Assembly: GCA_963575745.1 (NCBI GenBank)
Contig: CAUYUJ010005603.1
Location: forward strand, 378,862-442,861
DNA from: Prorocentrum cordatum
Lineage: Eukaryota; Sar; Dinophyceae; Prorocentrales; Prorocentraceae
Length of the DNA: 64,000 nt
Direction of reading: 5' to 3'
This document shows positions 20,970 to 31,204 of this stretch, piece by piece; position 1 is the stretch's first letter, and each line of letters begins with the position of its first letter. The translations under genes and the position numbers were made by a program. The notes below the pieces were generated by a model. It saw nothing but the letters and a program-made list of their open reading frames with translations, ran no database searches and had not been told where the DNA came from.

Positions 20970-21865
20970 CATACGCATATGCATACCTACCTACATACAT
21001 ACATAATACATACATACCTACCTACCTACATACATAGATACATACATACATACATATATACATACATACATACATACAGACATACACACACTCCTACATA
21101 CATGCATACATGCATGCAAGCAACCATACATACATACATACATACATCCATACATACATACATACATACATACATACATGGTTATATGTTCATACATGTA
21201 TATATACATATATACACATATACATAGGCATAACCACATGCACACGGGCATATACGCATACACACATACGTGCATGCATTTCCGCATACCATACAGTATC
21301 TACAGACGTGCATGTATACACACGTACGTACATACGTACACGTACGCGCATACATACGTACATGCATGCATACCTGCATGCATACAAACACACATGCATA
21401 CGCATCTACATGCATACACGCATACAATCATACATACATACATACATTCATACATACATACATGCATACATGCATACATGCATACATACATACACATCCA
21501 TACATACACATCCATATATACATACATACATACATACATACGTACGTACATACATACATACATACATACATACATACATGCATACATACATACACACATG
21601 CATACATACATACATACATGCAGGCAGGCATGCATGCATGCATGCATGTCTACATCCATAAACATGTACATACGTACACACACGTATACATAAATGCATG
21701 ATTGCATGCATGCACACATACACACATACACGCATGCATACATGCAGGCGTGCATACATACATGCATACAGGCTACATGCATGCATGCATGTATACATAC
21801 ATACACACACGTAGACCTACATTCACACATATATACATATATTTATATATATATATGTATATGGT
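20970..21865 (+). repeat. ~900-bp CATA-type array
   Basis: CATA units with CATG, CGTA and CACA variants, ending in TA repeats. Tyr/Ile/His/Thr or Cys/Met/Tyr/Val open frames on both strands are artefacts. Confidence 0.97.
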
Positions 21866-21899
21866 GCAACCAGAGAACAATAGCCTCACACAAAGTATG

Positions 21900-22375
21900 T
21901 TTAGGGCTATAGGGCTTGTGGGCTATTGGGCTATGGAGCTACAGGGTTATGGAACTATAGGGCTATAGTGCCATGCCATGGGTCTATAGGGCCATGGGGA
22001 CTATAGAGCTATCGTGCCACAGGGCTATCTGGATGTAGGGTTATAGGGCTATGGGGCTATGGGGCTCTGGGGCTGTGGGGCTATAGAACCACAGGACAAA
22101 AAAGGGCTATAGGGCTATAGGGATGTAGGGCTATCGGGCTGTAGGGCTATAGGCATATCCATATACCTATAAGGCTTTAGGCCTATGAGACTATAGGGCT
22201 ATAGGGCTATGCGGCTTTTGGCTTCTATGGCTATAGAGGTATAGGGCTATGCGGCTATTGGGTGATAGGGCTATAGAGCTATAGGGCTACGGGGCTATAG
22301 GGCTATAAAGCTATGTAGGGCTACAAGGCTGTTGGGCTATGGGGCTATAGGGCTATAAGGCTACAAGCTATAAAC
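21900..22375 (+). repeat. GGGCTATA/GGGCTATG octamer array
   Basis: About 45 imperfect units of AGGGCTAT. Spacing varies from 8 to 12 bases. Confidence 0.95.
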
Positions 22376-22377
22376 CA

Positions 22378-22452
22378 CCAGGCCACTCGGGCACCGGGGC
22401 ACCTGGGCATTTGGGCACCCGGGCACCTGGGCACCCGGGCACCCGGGCGGGC
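22378..22452 (+). repeat. GGGCACCC/CTGGGCAC short array
   Basis: Eight-to-ten-base units CCGGGCACC and CTGGGCA, directly after the GGGCTAT array. Confidence 0.95.
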
Positions 22453-22454
22453 CG

Positions 22455-22985
22455 CGGAAATCGGCGGCAAAACTCATCTAAACATACGAATTCGATAGGA
22501 CCCCTACAGAGGCAGACTCTGATTGCGGAGTATACACCACGTGCGCGTTTCTAGCCGATTGCGCCGTCCACAACGCCCAGGCAACGGCCACCCTTGGCGC
22601 GTGGAGGTGCTGGGCATTCTGGGGGGGCACCTTATGATTCGGTGGGCGGTTGCGACGCCGTGCGATATCGACGTGCGGCGCGTCGGAAGACCTCGAGTGT
22701 TTTGCAGGCTGCGCAAGTGACGTGAGTGCCACGGTGGCCGAAGAGGGCCCCAGAGTCTCCGTGCCGCCAGGCCGTCGCAGCCGCCGCCGTTCCACGGGTG
22801 ATGGTCGTCTGTGGACGTGATCGGACGATTGCACGTTCTGGGGCGTGTTTTGTTTTTCCGTGGTCTCTACAAGGCAGCCTGGGAGGGCCCAGATGGGCGC
22901 CAAGGGAGCTATCAGAGCGGCACCCAAAACCGAACAACTCAATTCAATGTTAACACAACGCAGTCCTTGACGAGGAAGACGCTTG
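22455..22985. other. Unassigned unique DNA with an open minus frame
   Basis: The minus frame 22478-22942 (154 codons, no ATG at its first codon) has mixed composition and includes PRVAVAWALWTAQSARNAHV. No domain is recognised. It may be an exon, but support is weak because the plus strand is also open. Confidence 0.3.
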
Positions 22986-22999
22986 TGTCAAATTAAGCT

Positions 23000-23520
23000 G
23001 GGAAACCTCTTAGGGGCCGTCTCGGAACTCTCTTGGGGCGTTTGGGGCGCGACTATAGCCGTATGTGGGTTCTCTTGGGCCGTCTTGTTGGGAATTCTGA
23101 AACGTCATGGAGCGCCGGAAATTTCGAAAACTCGAGACCTGTGCCAAGTGCGGCCATCAAGGGAGCGCTCATCGGGTCCTTGTGGGCCGTCTGTGGACCT
23201 TCTAGGACGGAAGACTCGAAGTATTGCTTCGGGATCCTGCCCTCAGGCCCCTCTTGGGGCCGTCTTGAGGCGGCCTGGGCGCCTTTAGGGCCGTTTGGTG
23301 ACCCATCCAGCCGTCTTTGGACATTCTTGGGAGCATCTCGGCCCATCTCGTGGCGATCTTCGGGGCCTCTTGGGACGACGTGGAGCGCCAGAAACTGGAA
23401 AAGTCGAGAGTCCTGGAAACAATAAACAACCTATCGAGAATCAACGGTTTTTGCCTCTTGGGGCCCTCTAGGCGGCGATCGGCGAGCCCCTTTGGACAGC
23501 CTGGGGGCATCGTGGCCTAC
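23000..23520 (-). repeat. Spaced tract of CTCTTGGGGCCGTC type (minus orientation)
   Basis: Repeated CTCTTGGG, GGGCCGTCT and GGGCGTTT phrases at 12-25 base spacing. An 11-base phrase GAGCGCCRGAAA recurs at about 23110 and 23383. Confidence 0.7.
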
Positions 23521-23949
23521 GGCACTGCCGCGTAATTTGTGCGAGTCCAGCATCCTCTTGCGCCGTGGGTCGGGCGGACGAGGCGCCGCCTTGCCGCGCG
23601 GGTATGGTTGGGCCCCTGTCGGCGACCCGTCCCGGGGCCGTTGCTAAGCCCGCTGATCGCTCTGGCCACAGCCCGTTGGTTGGCCGATTTCTCAACCACC
23701 TAGCTCAGCAGGTGAAATGCGGGGCGGCGCCCCGGATCTCCATTGACCTAGCGCGACCGTCGTTTATGAAGAGGGATCAGGGATCAGGAATCAGGCCGAC
23801 GCGCAACGTCCGATTCGGATGATGGCTGGCAAGCAAGGGAAAAGGTGGAGGGCGTTGGATTCTCGCCGTCACGGTCCAAGAACCCCCCGCGCAGGCCGAG
23901 GACCCATAAGGCCTCAGCCGCAGCCGCTGCCTGTTACACATGCTGTGGC

Positions 23950-24295
23950 CTCAGTGGACCTCGCAACCAGCGAGAGCAGCTTCGATGCGCCAGGACTGCA
24001 CCGACGCCTCCTCCGCTTGGCCGTGGCAGTCCGCAAGGAGGCGGCGCCGGACAGGGGCCACAATGGAGACCCGGGCGCCGCAACGGCGACACGCCAGAAA
24101 CTTGCCGGTGGCCTGCGCAAGGTGGCCACGATATTCAATGGCCCCGAGGGCCTGCACATGCAGTCCGGCACACGCGAGGCCCAACTCTCGACAAGCACGT
24201 AAGACCGCATCACTTCGCGCCCTCGGGAGGAGACCATTGCGACGCTTGGCTCTCCCGGCAGAGAGGATAAGATGGAGCGGATTCGGTTCGCACAT
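23950..24295 (-). pseudogene. LINE-like C-terminal CxxC segment (decayed)
   Basis: A minus frame containing ALGAIEYRGHLAQATGKFLA, then CRRCGARVSIVAPVRRRL and LLADCHGQAE. From memory, dinoflagellate RT/RNase H proteins end in a similar CxxC...L..C segment, so I place this as the C-terminal part of the element whose RNase H lies at 24467-24874 on the same strand. The order of the pieces is right. Frames differ between pieces, so the element is decayed. The match is by pattern, not alignment. Confidence 0.45.
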
Positions 24296-24466
24296 CGCTC
24301 CAGGCTGCTGTAACTTTGCCCGCGAGAGTACAGTTTTGCCAGATCAGCGGCACCGCGCGCGCCGCGCCCCCACCCCTCCTCCGCCGCCTCGAGGTCGTGG
24401 AGGGGGAGCGAGATCTTAGGCGCAACCACGGGGCTTCGGTTGCGCCTAGCAGCCACGGCGGGGGGC

Positions 24467-24874
24467 TCAGCATGGCAGGCGACAAACTGCGCAACCTCCC
24501 CTGGAAATCCGCACGTCCTTTTTTACATCGCGCATCTGTGCCTCCATCGTAGCCGTGGCGAGGTTGGAAACTGCGCGCTGCCTCGCCCAATGCTTAGCAA
24601 AGAAATCAGCCCATATATCGCCCGAATAATCAAACGCGGCAGCGAGCGCGGGTCGATCCAGGCTCGAAGAACTCACGCCGAACAAGAGGGAGTCGAGATC
24701 TCCGTGGGCAGGGGTCCAGCGAACGGATGGGCGAGCCTCGGGCAATGTGCCCGCTGGGCACACCTGAACAGTTTCTCGTCGCGCGCATGCGTGCTCGTTG
24801 CTGCCCATGGCCAACTCGGCCGACCATCTGTGTGCTTCACGCACTGCTGAAACGTGGCCACTAAAAATGGCCAC
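24467..24874 (-). pseudogene. LINE-like RNase H fragment (decayed)
   Basis: The minus frame holds SVRWTPAHGDLDSL and, about 25 residues on, FDYSGDIWADFFAKHWA. The pattern W-T-P-A-H-G followed by a D/N-x-x-A-D helix is the C-terminal half of RNase H, where the histidine and the aspartate belong to the active-site region. The N-terminal half with its first catalytic aspartate (usually TDGS) is not recognisable. The 24880-25200 stretch is GC-rich and may be an insertion. RNase H in a LINE degrades the RNA template during target-primed reverse transcription. The fragment lies between the zinc segment and the C-terminal CxxC segment, as expected. Confidence 0.6.
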
Positions 24875-25211
24875 CGTGCTCGGCCCAAGGCGGACGGCCT
24901 ACAATGGCGCAAACCTCTCGGTCCTAGGAGCAGCTTGGACGGCCCCTGGAAGGGGCCCAAAGCGCGCGCGAATGGGCCAGAGGACTCAGCTCGACTACAG
25001 CCCGCCCGCAGCGACGCGCTTCGGGCAGACCATTTGAGAACCCAGAACCGTCGGTTAGAAACCTTTAAACCCCATGGCAGGTTCGTGGCGCACCAAAAAT
25101 GGAGTGCGCACCTGGCTGGGGCAAGCTCGACTTGGAAAAGGGGGGGAGGAACACCGTGCGCCAACTCCATCGTATCAAAAGTTGGGGGGGGGGTACCCCT
25201 CGATTTCTCCC

Positions 25212-25703
25212 TTAGTCATTTGACATGCTGTGACACAGCACCAGGTCAAAAGGGGCCTCGGCGGGATGGTCGCCCGGGCCCCACACTCGTCTGCATTCGC
25301 GCCATTGGTGGCCGAGCGTGCCGTCAGCATCGCGCCCGTACTCGCGCCTCGGACTGGCCGCAGGGCCATGCTGGTGCTTGCGGGCCGGTGGCCCGAGCTT
25401 CCCGCTGATGAGTCCTCGCAGGGCACCGTGCCTGGCAGGGCCCTCGACCGAGAGGATCCCAAGACGGAGCGCTCGCCCCCAGACAGGCTTGTCGACGCCA
25501 GCTTCGGGAATGGCCTCCAAAATCTGACGATCCTGCGCGCGGCTCATGCCTTTGCGCCGACGCTGCTTGACATCCCAGGGACAGGTCGTAAACGGCGAGA
25601 TCTCTCTCTGGTCAGTCCTCAACTGGCGGCGCGAGATCAGATCCCACCCCACTCTGCGAAGCGACGACATCACCGCCCGCATCAAGCCATGCCAAATATT
25701 CAA
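25212..25703 (-). pseudogene. LINE-like segment between RT and RNase H, with degenerate zinc knuckle
   Basis: A 163-codon minus frame that starts with TTG and ends at 25212. Key text: LRRVGWDLISRRQLRTDQRE, then WGRALRLGILSVEGPARHGA and, near the end, YGRDADGTLGHQWRECRRVW. The last phrase resembles the C-x2-C...H-x4-C knuckle that follows RT in LINE proteins, but the first cysteines appear replaced. It joins the RT fragment upstream (26010-26534) and the RNase H fragment downstream, all on the minus strand. The identification rests on order and on memory of dinoflagellate RT proteins. It is not a functional gene in isolation. Confidence 0.5.
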
Positions 25704-25720
25704 CGAGGGCGGCCCTGCAG

Positions 25721-26000
25721 CTAAGCTTGGGCAGCCGAGCAGGGGGCGCGAAGATCAGGGCCAGGCGCCCTCCGATCCCACGCCCAGCAGCAATGCCACA
25801 AAACAAATGAGATGGTTGCATCTACGACGGGGTCGAAGCCGGGCCCCTTATGAGCACGCAAGAACCCCGTCGCGCGCGACAATCCCCCGGGCCCCCTAAG
25901 GCCCCCAGCTAAGGCCCCCAAGGTTCTGAGAGTCTCATCGCTGACACCTGGGGCCCGGGCCCCGCGACCTCCGCTCGGCGCGAGGCTCGTTCGCCACAAA
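25721..26000 (-). pseudogene. LINE-like linker fragment
   Basis: The minus frame 25721-26119 contains KGPGFDPVVDATISFVLWHC and CWAWDRRAPGPDL, protein-like and consistent with the region after RT in the same element. It overlaps the RT frame out of phase, which shows one or more indels between them. Confidence 0.4.
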
Positions 26001-26009
26001 CCAGCCACC

Positions 26010-26490
26010 TCAGTACCCGCAGTTTTTTTTCTGCACTTGGATGCGGCGCTTGCGCCTGACCAGCGAAACCCGCCTCTTGGCTTCAACCTTTCGGAGAGCT
26101 CGTCTACCGAACGAATCATGGCCCAGATCTCGCAGGTGCCGATGCCCTCTGATGCCCATGAGCTCGGCCGACATTGCCGCGCGCTCGGGGGCGGCCAGGC
26201 TGGAAGCGACAGAAGCCGACTTACTGGGTTGGAGAAGGCCCGACCTGTTCAACGAAACATCGCCCATTAAAGTGGGCGCCTGGACAGGGAACCTTTCAAC
26301 CGCAAACTTCGCCGGCAGCAGCGGGGCCGCCGTCGCGGTCGAGGCGGCGGCCGAACATCCTGCTAGTATCCCTTGGAGCGACACAACGGGCTCCGACAGC
26401 GACCCGAACGCGTAGGCCCCACGGGGGGCGAAGAAAATCTGGATGACCATCCACCCAAGACGGACCGGGCAACGCACCCGTCGAAAAACC
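26010..26490 (-). pseudogene. Reverse transcriptase fragment of a LINE-like element (catalytic site damaged)
   Basis: A minus frame with RT palm features. VVSLQGILAGCSAA corresponds to motif B (the QG-x-P-x-S region), and about 30 residues later PTLMGDVSLNRSG sits where the Y-x-D-D box of motif C should be. The first aspartate is replaced by glycine, so polymerase activity would be lost. Motif A and the finger domain are missing: the frame stops being RT-like at about 26490, where it runs into the repeat unit beginning CTGACCGGACAAGAACGGGA. The coding frame marked to 26534 borrows its first 15 residues from that repeat. This is the most 5' surviving piece of the element at 23.95-26.49 kb. Confidence 0.6.
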
Positions 26491-26757
26491 TGACCGGACA
26501 AGAACGGGAAGCGTCGCTTTAGTCCACCAAGCATGTGGAAAATGCTCAGTTGTTGTTATGCCGCGCAGGTATGCCGTGGCGCGCGTGTCGGCGTGCGTGC
26601 GGGGTGTGTTTTGCTGTGCTCCTGTGCGTTCTGCCGTGCTCCTGTTCTGCCGTGCCTCTGTGTTCTGCCGTGCCTCTGTGTGCTCTGTGTGTTCTGCCGT
26701 GTTCCTGTATCTGCCGTGCGGATCGTCGCGGTGGTCGTTTTGGCAGAGCTTCTGGGC

Positions 26758-28832
26758 GCACACGGCAGAAAAAGATGAGGAGCACGGCAGAATAGGCCCC
26801 AAGAGCGAAGGAGCACGGCAGAGAAAGACAAGGAGCACGGCAGAATAGACCCCAAGAGCAAATGAGTACGGCAGAATACACCCCAAAAGCTAAGGAGCAC
26901 GGCAGAAAATGACCAGGAGCGCGGCAGAATAGACCTCAAGAGCTAAGGAGCAGACAGAAAAAGACCAGGAGCACGGCAGATTAGGCCCCAAGAGCGAAGG
27001 AGCACGGCAGAAAAAGACCAGGAGCACGGCAGAATAGAACCCAGGAGCGAAGGAGCAGGGCTGGATGTGCCTCAAGTGCGAAGGAGTACGGCAGAGAAAG
27101 ACCAGGAGCACGGCAGGATAGACCCAAAAAGCTAAGGAGCACGGCAGAAAAAATACCAGGAGCACGGCAGAATAGGCCCCAAGAGCGAAGAGCACGGCAG
27201 AAAAAAAACAGAAGAACGCCAGAGTAAAACCCGAGAGCTGAAGGAGTGCGGGAAAATAGACCCCAAGAGCGAAGGAGCAAACCAGAGAAAGACGAGGAGC
27301 ACAGCAGAATAGAACCCAAGAGACAGGGAACACGGCAGAATATGCCCCAAGTGCGAAGGAGCACCGCAGAAAAAAAAGCAGGAGCACGGCAGACAAAGAC
27401 AAGGAGCACAGCAGAATAGGCCCCATGAGCGAAGGAGCACGTCGGAGACAAACCAGGAGCATGGCAGAATAGAGTCCAAGTGCTGCCGAGCACGGCAGAA
27501 AAAGACCAGGAGCACGGCAGAATGGACCCCAAGAGCTAAGGAGCACGGCATAATAGGCCCCAAGAGCGAAACCGACGCCAGAAAAATACCAGGAGGAAGG
27601 CAGAAGATGCCCCAAGAGCTAAGGACGACGGCAGAAAAGACCAGGAGCACGGCAGAATAGGCCCGAAGAGCGAAGGGGCAAACCAGAAAAAGACGAGGAA
27701 CACGGCAGAATAGGCCCGAAGAGACAAGGAGCACGGCAGAAGATGCCCCAAGTACGAAAAAGCACGGCAGAAAATGACCATGAGCACGGCAGAGTAGACC
27801 CACAGAGCTCAGGGGCACGGCAGAAGAAGACCAGGACCACGGCAGAATAGACCCCAGAAGCTAAGGAGCACGGCAGACAAATGACCAGGAGCACGGCAGA
27901 ATAGGCCCCATGAGCGAAGGAGCACGGCAGAAAAAAAAAAACAGAAGCACGCCAGAGTAGACCCCGAGAGCTGAAGGAGTGCGGGAAAATAGACCCCAAG
28001 GGCGAAGGAGCAAACCAGAGAAAGACGAGGAGCACGGCATAATAGTCCCGAAGAGACAAGGAGCACGGCAGAAGATGCCCCAAGTGCGAAGGAGCACGGC
28101 AGAAAATGACCAGGTGCACGGCAGAATAGACCCCCAGAGCTCAGGGGCACGGCAGAAGAAGACCATGACCACGGCAGAATAGACCCCAGAGCTAAGGAGC
28201 ACGGCAGAAAAAATACCAGGAGCACGGCAGAATAGGCCCCATGAGCGAAGGAGCACGACAGAAAAAAAAAAACAAAGAGCACGGCAGAATAGACCCCAAG
28301 AGCTGAGGAGCACGGCAGAAGAAGCCACAAGAGCGAAGTTGCATGACATAAAAAAAAAACATGAGCACGGCAGAATAGACCCCAAGAGCTGAGGAGCACG
28401 GCAGAATAGGCGCCAAGAAAAAAGGAGCATTGCAAAACACGACCAGTGACCAGGAGCACGGCAGAATAGGCCCCAAAAGCAAAGGAGCACGGCAAGATAG
28501 ATGCAAGAATACAGCATAATGCGCCCCAAGGAAGAAGGAGTATGCAAGAAAAACACAAGGAGCACGGCAGAATAAACCCCGAAAGCGCAGGAGCACGGCA
28601 GAATGTGCCCCAAGAGCGAAAGAGCACGGCAGAAAACGACCAGGAGCACGGCATCATAAGCCCCAAGAACAAAGGATTGTGACAGAAACTGGCCAGGAGC
28701 ATGGCAGAATAGGCTAGAAGAGCGAAGGAGCACGGCACAAAAAAAACAAGGAGCATTTCAGAATAGACCTCAAGAACGAAAGAGCACGGCAGAATAGACG
28801 TCAAGAGCGAAGGAGCACTTTTTTCGCCGGCC
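26758..28832 (+). repeat. GAGCACGGCAGAA satellite
   Basis: About 60 copies of GAGCACGGCAGAA at 25-35 base spacing, with two alternating linkers (AAAGACCAG and TAGACCCCAAGAGC) that make a dimer of about 55-60 bp. Minus frames encode leucine/cysteine/phenylalanine-rich, membrane-like peptides, but the frame switches between monomers, so they are not transporters. Confidence 0.95.
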
Positions 28833-28845
28833 ATGCTCCGCCCAA

Positions 28846-29912
28846 TGTGTTTGAGGATGTATGCAGCGACAGCGCGATTTTAAACATGAGAGGTATTGAA
28901 ACCGCCACTCCGAGATATCATTCTTGTTAGGATGTCTCAGGCGAGACGCTAGTTCCTGAACATCTGTCGAATTCGCGGGTTCCCATGTTTAAGGGATGTC
29001 TCAGGCGAAACGCTCATGTTTGATGAAATCGATGTTGTGAACATTTCATTGTTGTAAGGATGTCTCAGGCGAAATCGCCATTTTGGATCGTCTCGAGGGC
29101 GCTCCTGGGGGTCAAATTTGGGCTTGTTTGGGGCCTTTGGGGGCCTTTTTGATGCCTTACAAAACCGTTACAGTCCGATGTTACACACATTCATTGTTTC
29201 AGGATGTCCCTAGCGAAATCGTCATTTTTAGATGACTGGCTTAAACCATCTAGAAGCCTTTTCAGGAGCGATCCCCAGACGATGTTAAAACAGCAGGTTT
29301 CAAAACTATGTTGTTCGATTTATTATTTGTTTGAAGATGCCTCTAGCGAAATCACTATTTTCAGCAACCTTAAGGGCGCTCTTGGGGCCATGTTGTGGCC
29401 TTCTGTTGCTTCCTGATACCCTCCTAAAATCATTACGATGCGATGTCGCACGCATCTATGTTTTGAGGATGTCCCTAGCGAAATCGACATGTGTTGAAGG
29501 CTGCCTTGGGCCGTCTGGAAGCCTTTTCAGAAGCAAAGTCAAAACTATGTAAGAACAACAGTTTTCTAGTCGATGCTGGTGTATGTTTTCATTTTTTGAG
29601 GATGTCCCCAGCGAAATCGCTATTTTCGGAAGTCCCCCAATCGTTCTAACAGCCATCTTGACGTGCTTGTTGGCCTCTCATTTCCTCATCTTGAGGCACT
29701 TCGAGAACGATACCAAGACGACGTTGAGGACATCTCATTCTGTTGAGGATGTCCCTAGCGAAATGCAAATTGTCTGCCGTGCTCTTCGTTCTGGTCCGCC
29801 GTGCTGCCGCTCGTTCTCTGAGGATGTCCCTAGCGAAATCGCAATTCTTAACATAAGAGTTAGGTAAAGACTTCAGTCGTCATCTCATTTTTTCGAGGAT
29901 GTCCCGAGCGAA
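28846..29912 (+). repeat. Diverged region with a conserved GAGGATGTC box (array 1)
   Basis: Eleven copies of a box close to GAGGATGTCCCTAGCGAAAT at about 28850, 28930, 28990, 29057, 29202, 29332, 29466, 29600, 29745, 29818 and 29893. Gaps are about 60-80 or 130-145 bases, close to one or two times 65-72. Sequence between boxes is much less similar. The box often follows CATCTCATTTGTT. Confidence 0.85.
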
Positions 29913-29919
29913 ACGCAAA

Positions 29920-31204
29920 CCTGACCGGACAAGAACGGGAAGCGTCGCTTTAGTCCACCAAGCATGTGGAATATGCCGTGGCGCGCGTGTCGGCGTGCGT
30001 GCGGGGTGTGTTTTGCTGTGTTCCTGTGTGTTCTGCCGTGCTCCTGTTCTGCCGTGCTTGTGTTCTGCCGTGCCTCTGTGTGCTCTGTGTGTTCTGCCGT
30101 GCTCCTGTATTCTGCCGTGCGGATCGTCGCGGTGGTCGTTTTGGCGGAGCTTCTGGGCGCGCACGGCAGAAAAAGACCAGAAGCACGGCAGAATAAGCCC
30201 GAAGAGCGAAGGAGCACGGCAGAAAAAGACCAGGATCACAGCAGAATAGACCCCAAGAGCAAAGGAGTACGGCAGAATACACCCCAAAAGCGAAGGAGCA
30301 CGGCAGAAAAAGACCAGGAACACGGTAGAATAGACCCCTAGAGCAAAAAAGTACGGCAGAATAGACCCCCAAAGCAAAGGAGCAGGCAGAAGAAGACCAG
30401 GAACACGGCAGAATAGGCCCCAAGAGCTAAGGAGCACGGAAGAAAAAGACCAGGAGCACGGCAGAATAGACACCAGGAGCTAAAGAGCAGGGAAGAATAT
30501 GCCCCAAGCGCAAAGGAGCACGGCAGAGAAAGGCCAGGAGCACAACAGAATACACCCCAAAAGCCAAGGAGCACGGCAGAAAATTACCAGAATAAGCCCC
30601 AAGAGCGAAGGAGCACGGCAGAAAAAAACCAGGAACACGCTAGAATAGACCCCAAGAGCTAAGAAGCACGGCAGAATAGGCCCCAAGAGCGAAGGAGCAA
30701 ACCAGAAGAAGACAAGGAACATGGCAGAAAGACTAGATAACTCGTCATTGTCGGCAGACTCCAGGGCGCTGGTGGAGCCATCTTGGGCTCCTTTTGGGGG
30801 CTCTCATCTCTTCGTCTTGAAGCACTTCGAAAACGATGTGGAGGCGATGTTGCGAACATCTCATTTGTTGAGGATGTCCCCAGCGAAATGATCAATTTCT
30901 GCTGTGCTCTTTTTTTTCGGTCTGCCGCGCCCCTCCCGATTTCCTGAGGATGTCCCGAGCGACAGCGAAATGTTTTGTATGAGAAGTGGTAAAACAGCTT
31001 TTCTAACAAATCATTTGTTCGAGGATGTCTCGGGCGAGACATCCCGATGTTCTGAGGATGTCTCGAACGAACATGTCACTTGTTTACAGAACACGTCTTA
31101 AACGATAGCCTCCAACACCTCCATATTCGGAGGATGTCTCGAGCGATAGCGCTGCTTGTGGGAATCCGCCAACGAAAAATTCGGTGCAGCGCCGAACCCC
31201 ATAT
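29920..31204 (+). repeat. Large tandem unit 2 (short, deleted)
   Basis: It starts with CTGACCGGACAAGAACGGGA and the same reversed-then-forward satellite (30005-30740). It then jumps into a boxed region (boxes near 30870, 30945, 31020, 31053, 31130). Most of the satellite present in units 1 and 3 is missing. Confidence 0.85.

Larger units (their letters stand above)
26490..29919 (+). repeat. Large tandem unit 1 (3.43 kb)
   Basis: The unit runs from CTGACCGGACAAGAACGGGA to the next copy of that phrase. In order it has a CACCAAGCATGTGG start, a short block of reversed satellite monomers (26620-26720), an inversion point, forward GAGCACGGCAGAA satellite (26760-28830) and the boxed region (28850-29905). 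It is nearly collinear with 31205-34312. Confidence 0.9.

Noticed and set aside
23819-24456. Plus-strand frames opposite the LINE segment
   Set aside because: They are shadows of the minus-strand CxxC and RNase H pieces in GC-rich DNA.
26890-28834. Long leucine/cysteine-rich, membrane-protein-like frames on the minus strand
   Set aside because: All arise from GAGCACGGCAGAA monomers. They overlap in several frames and the same happens in the copy at 31.6-33.1 kb.
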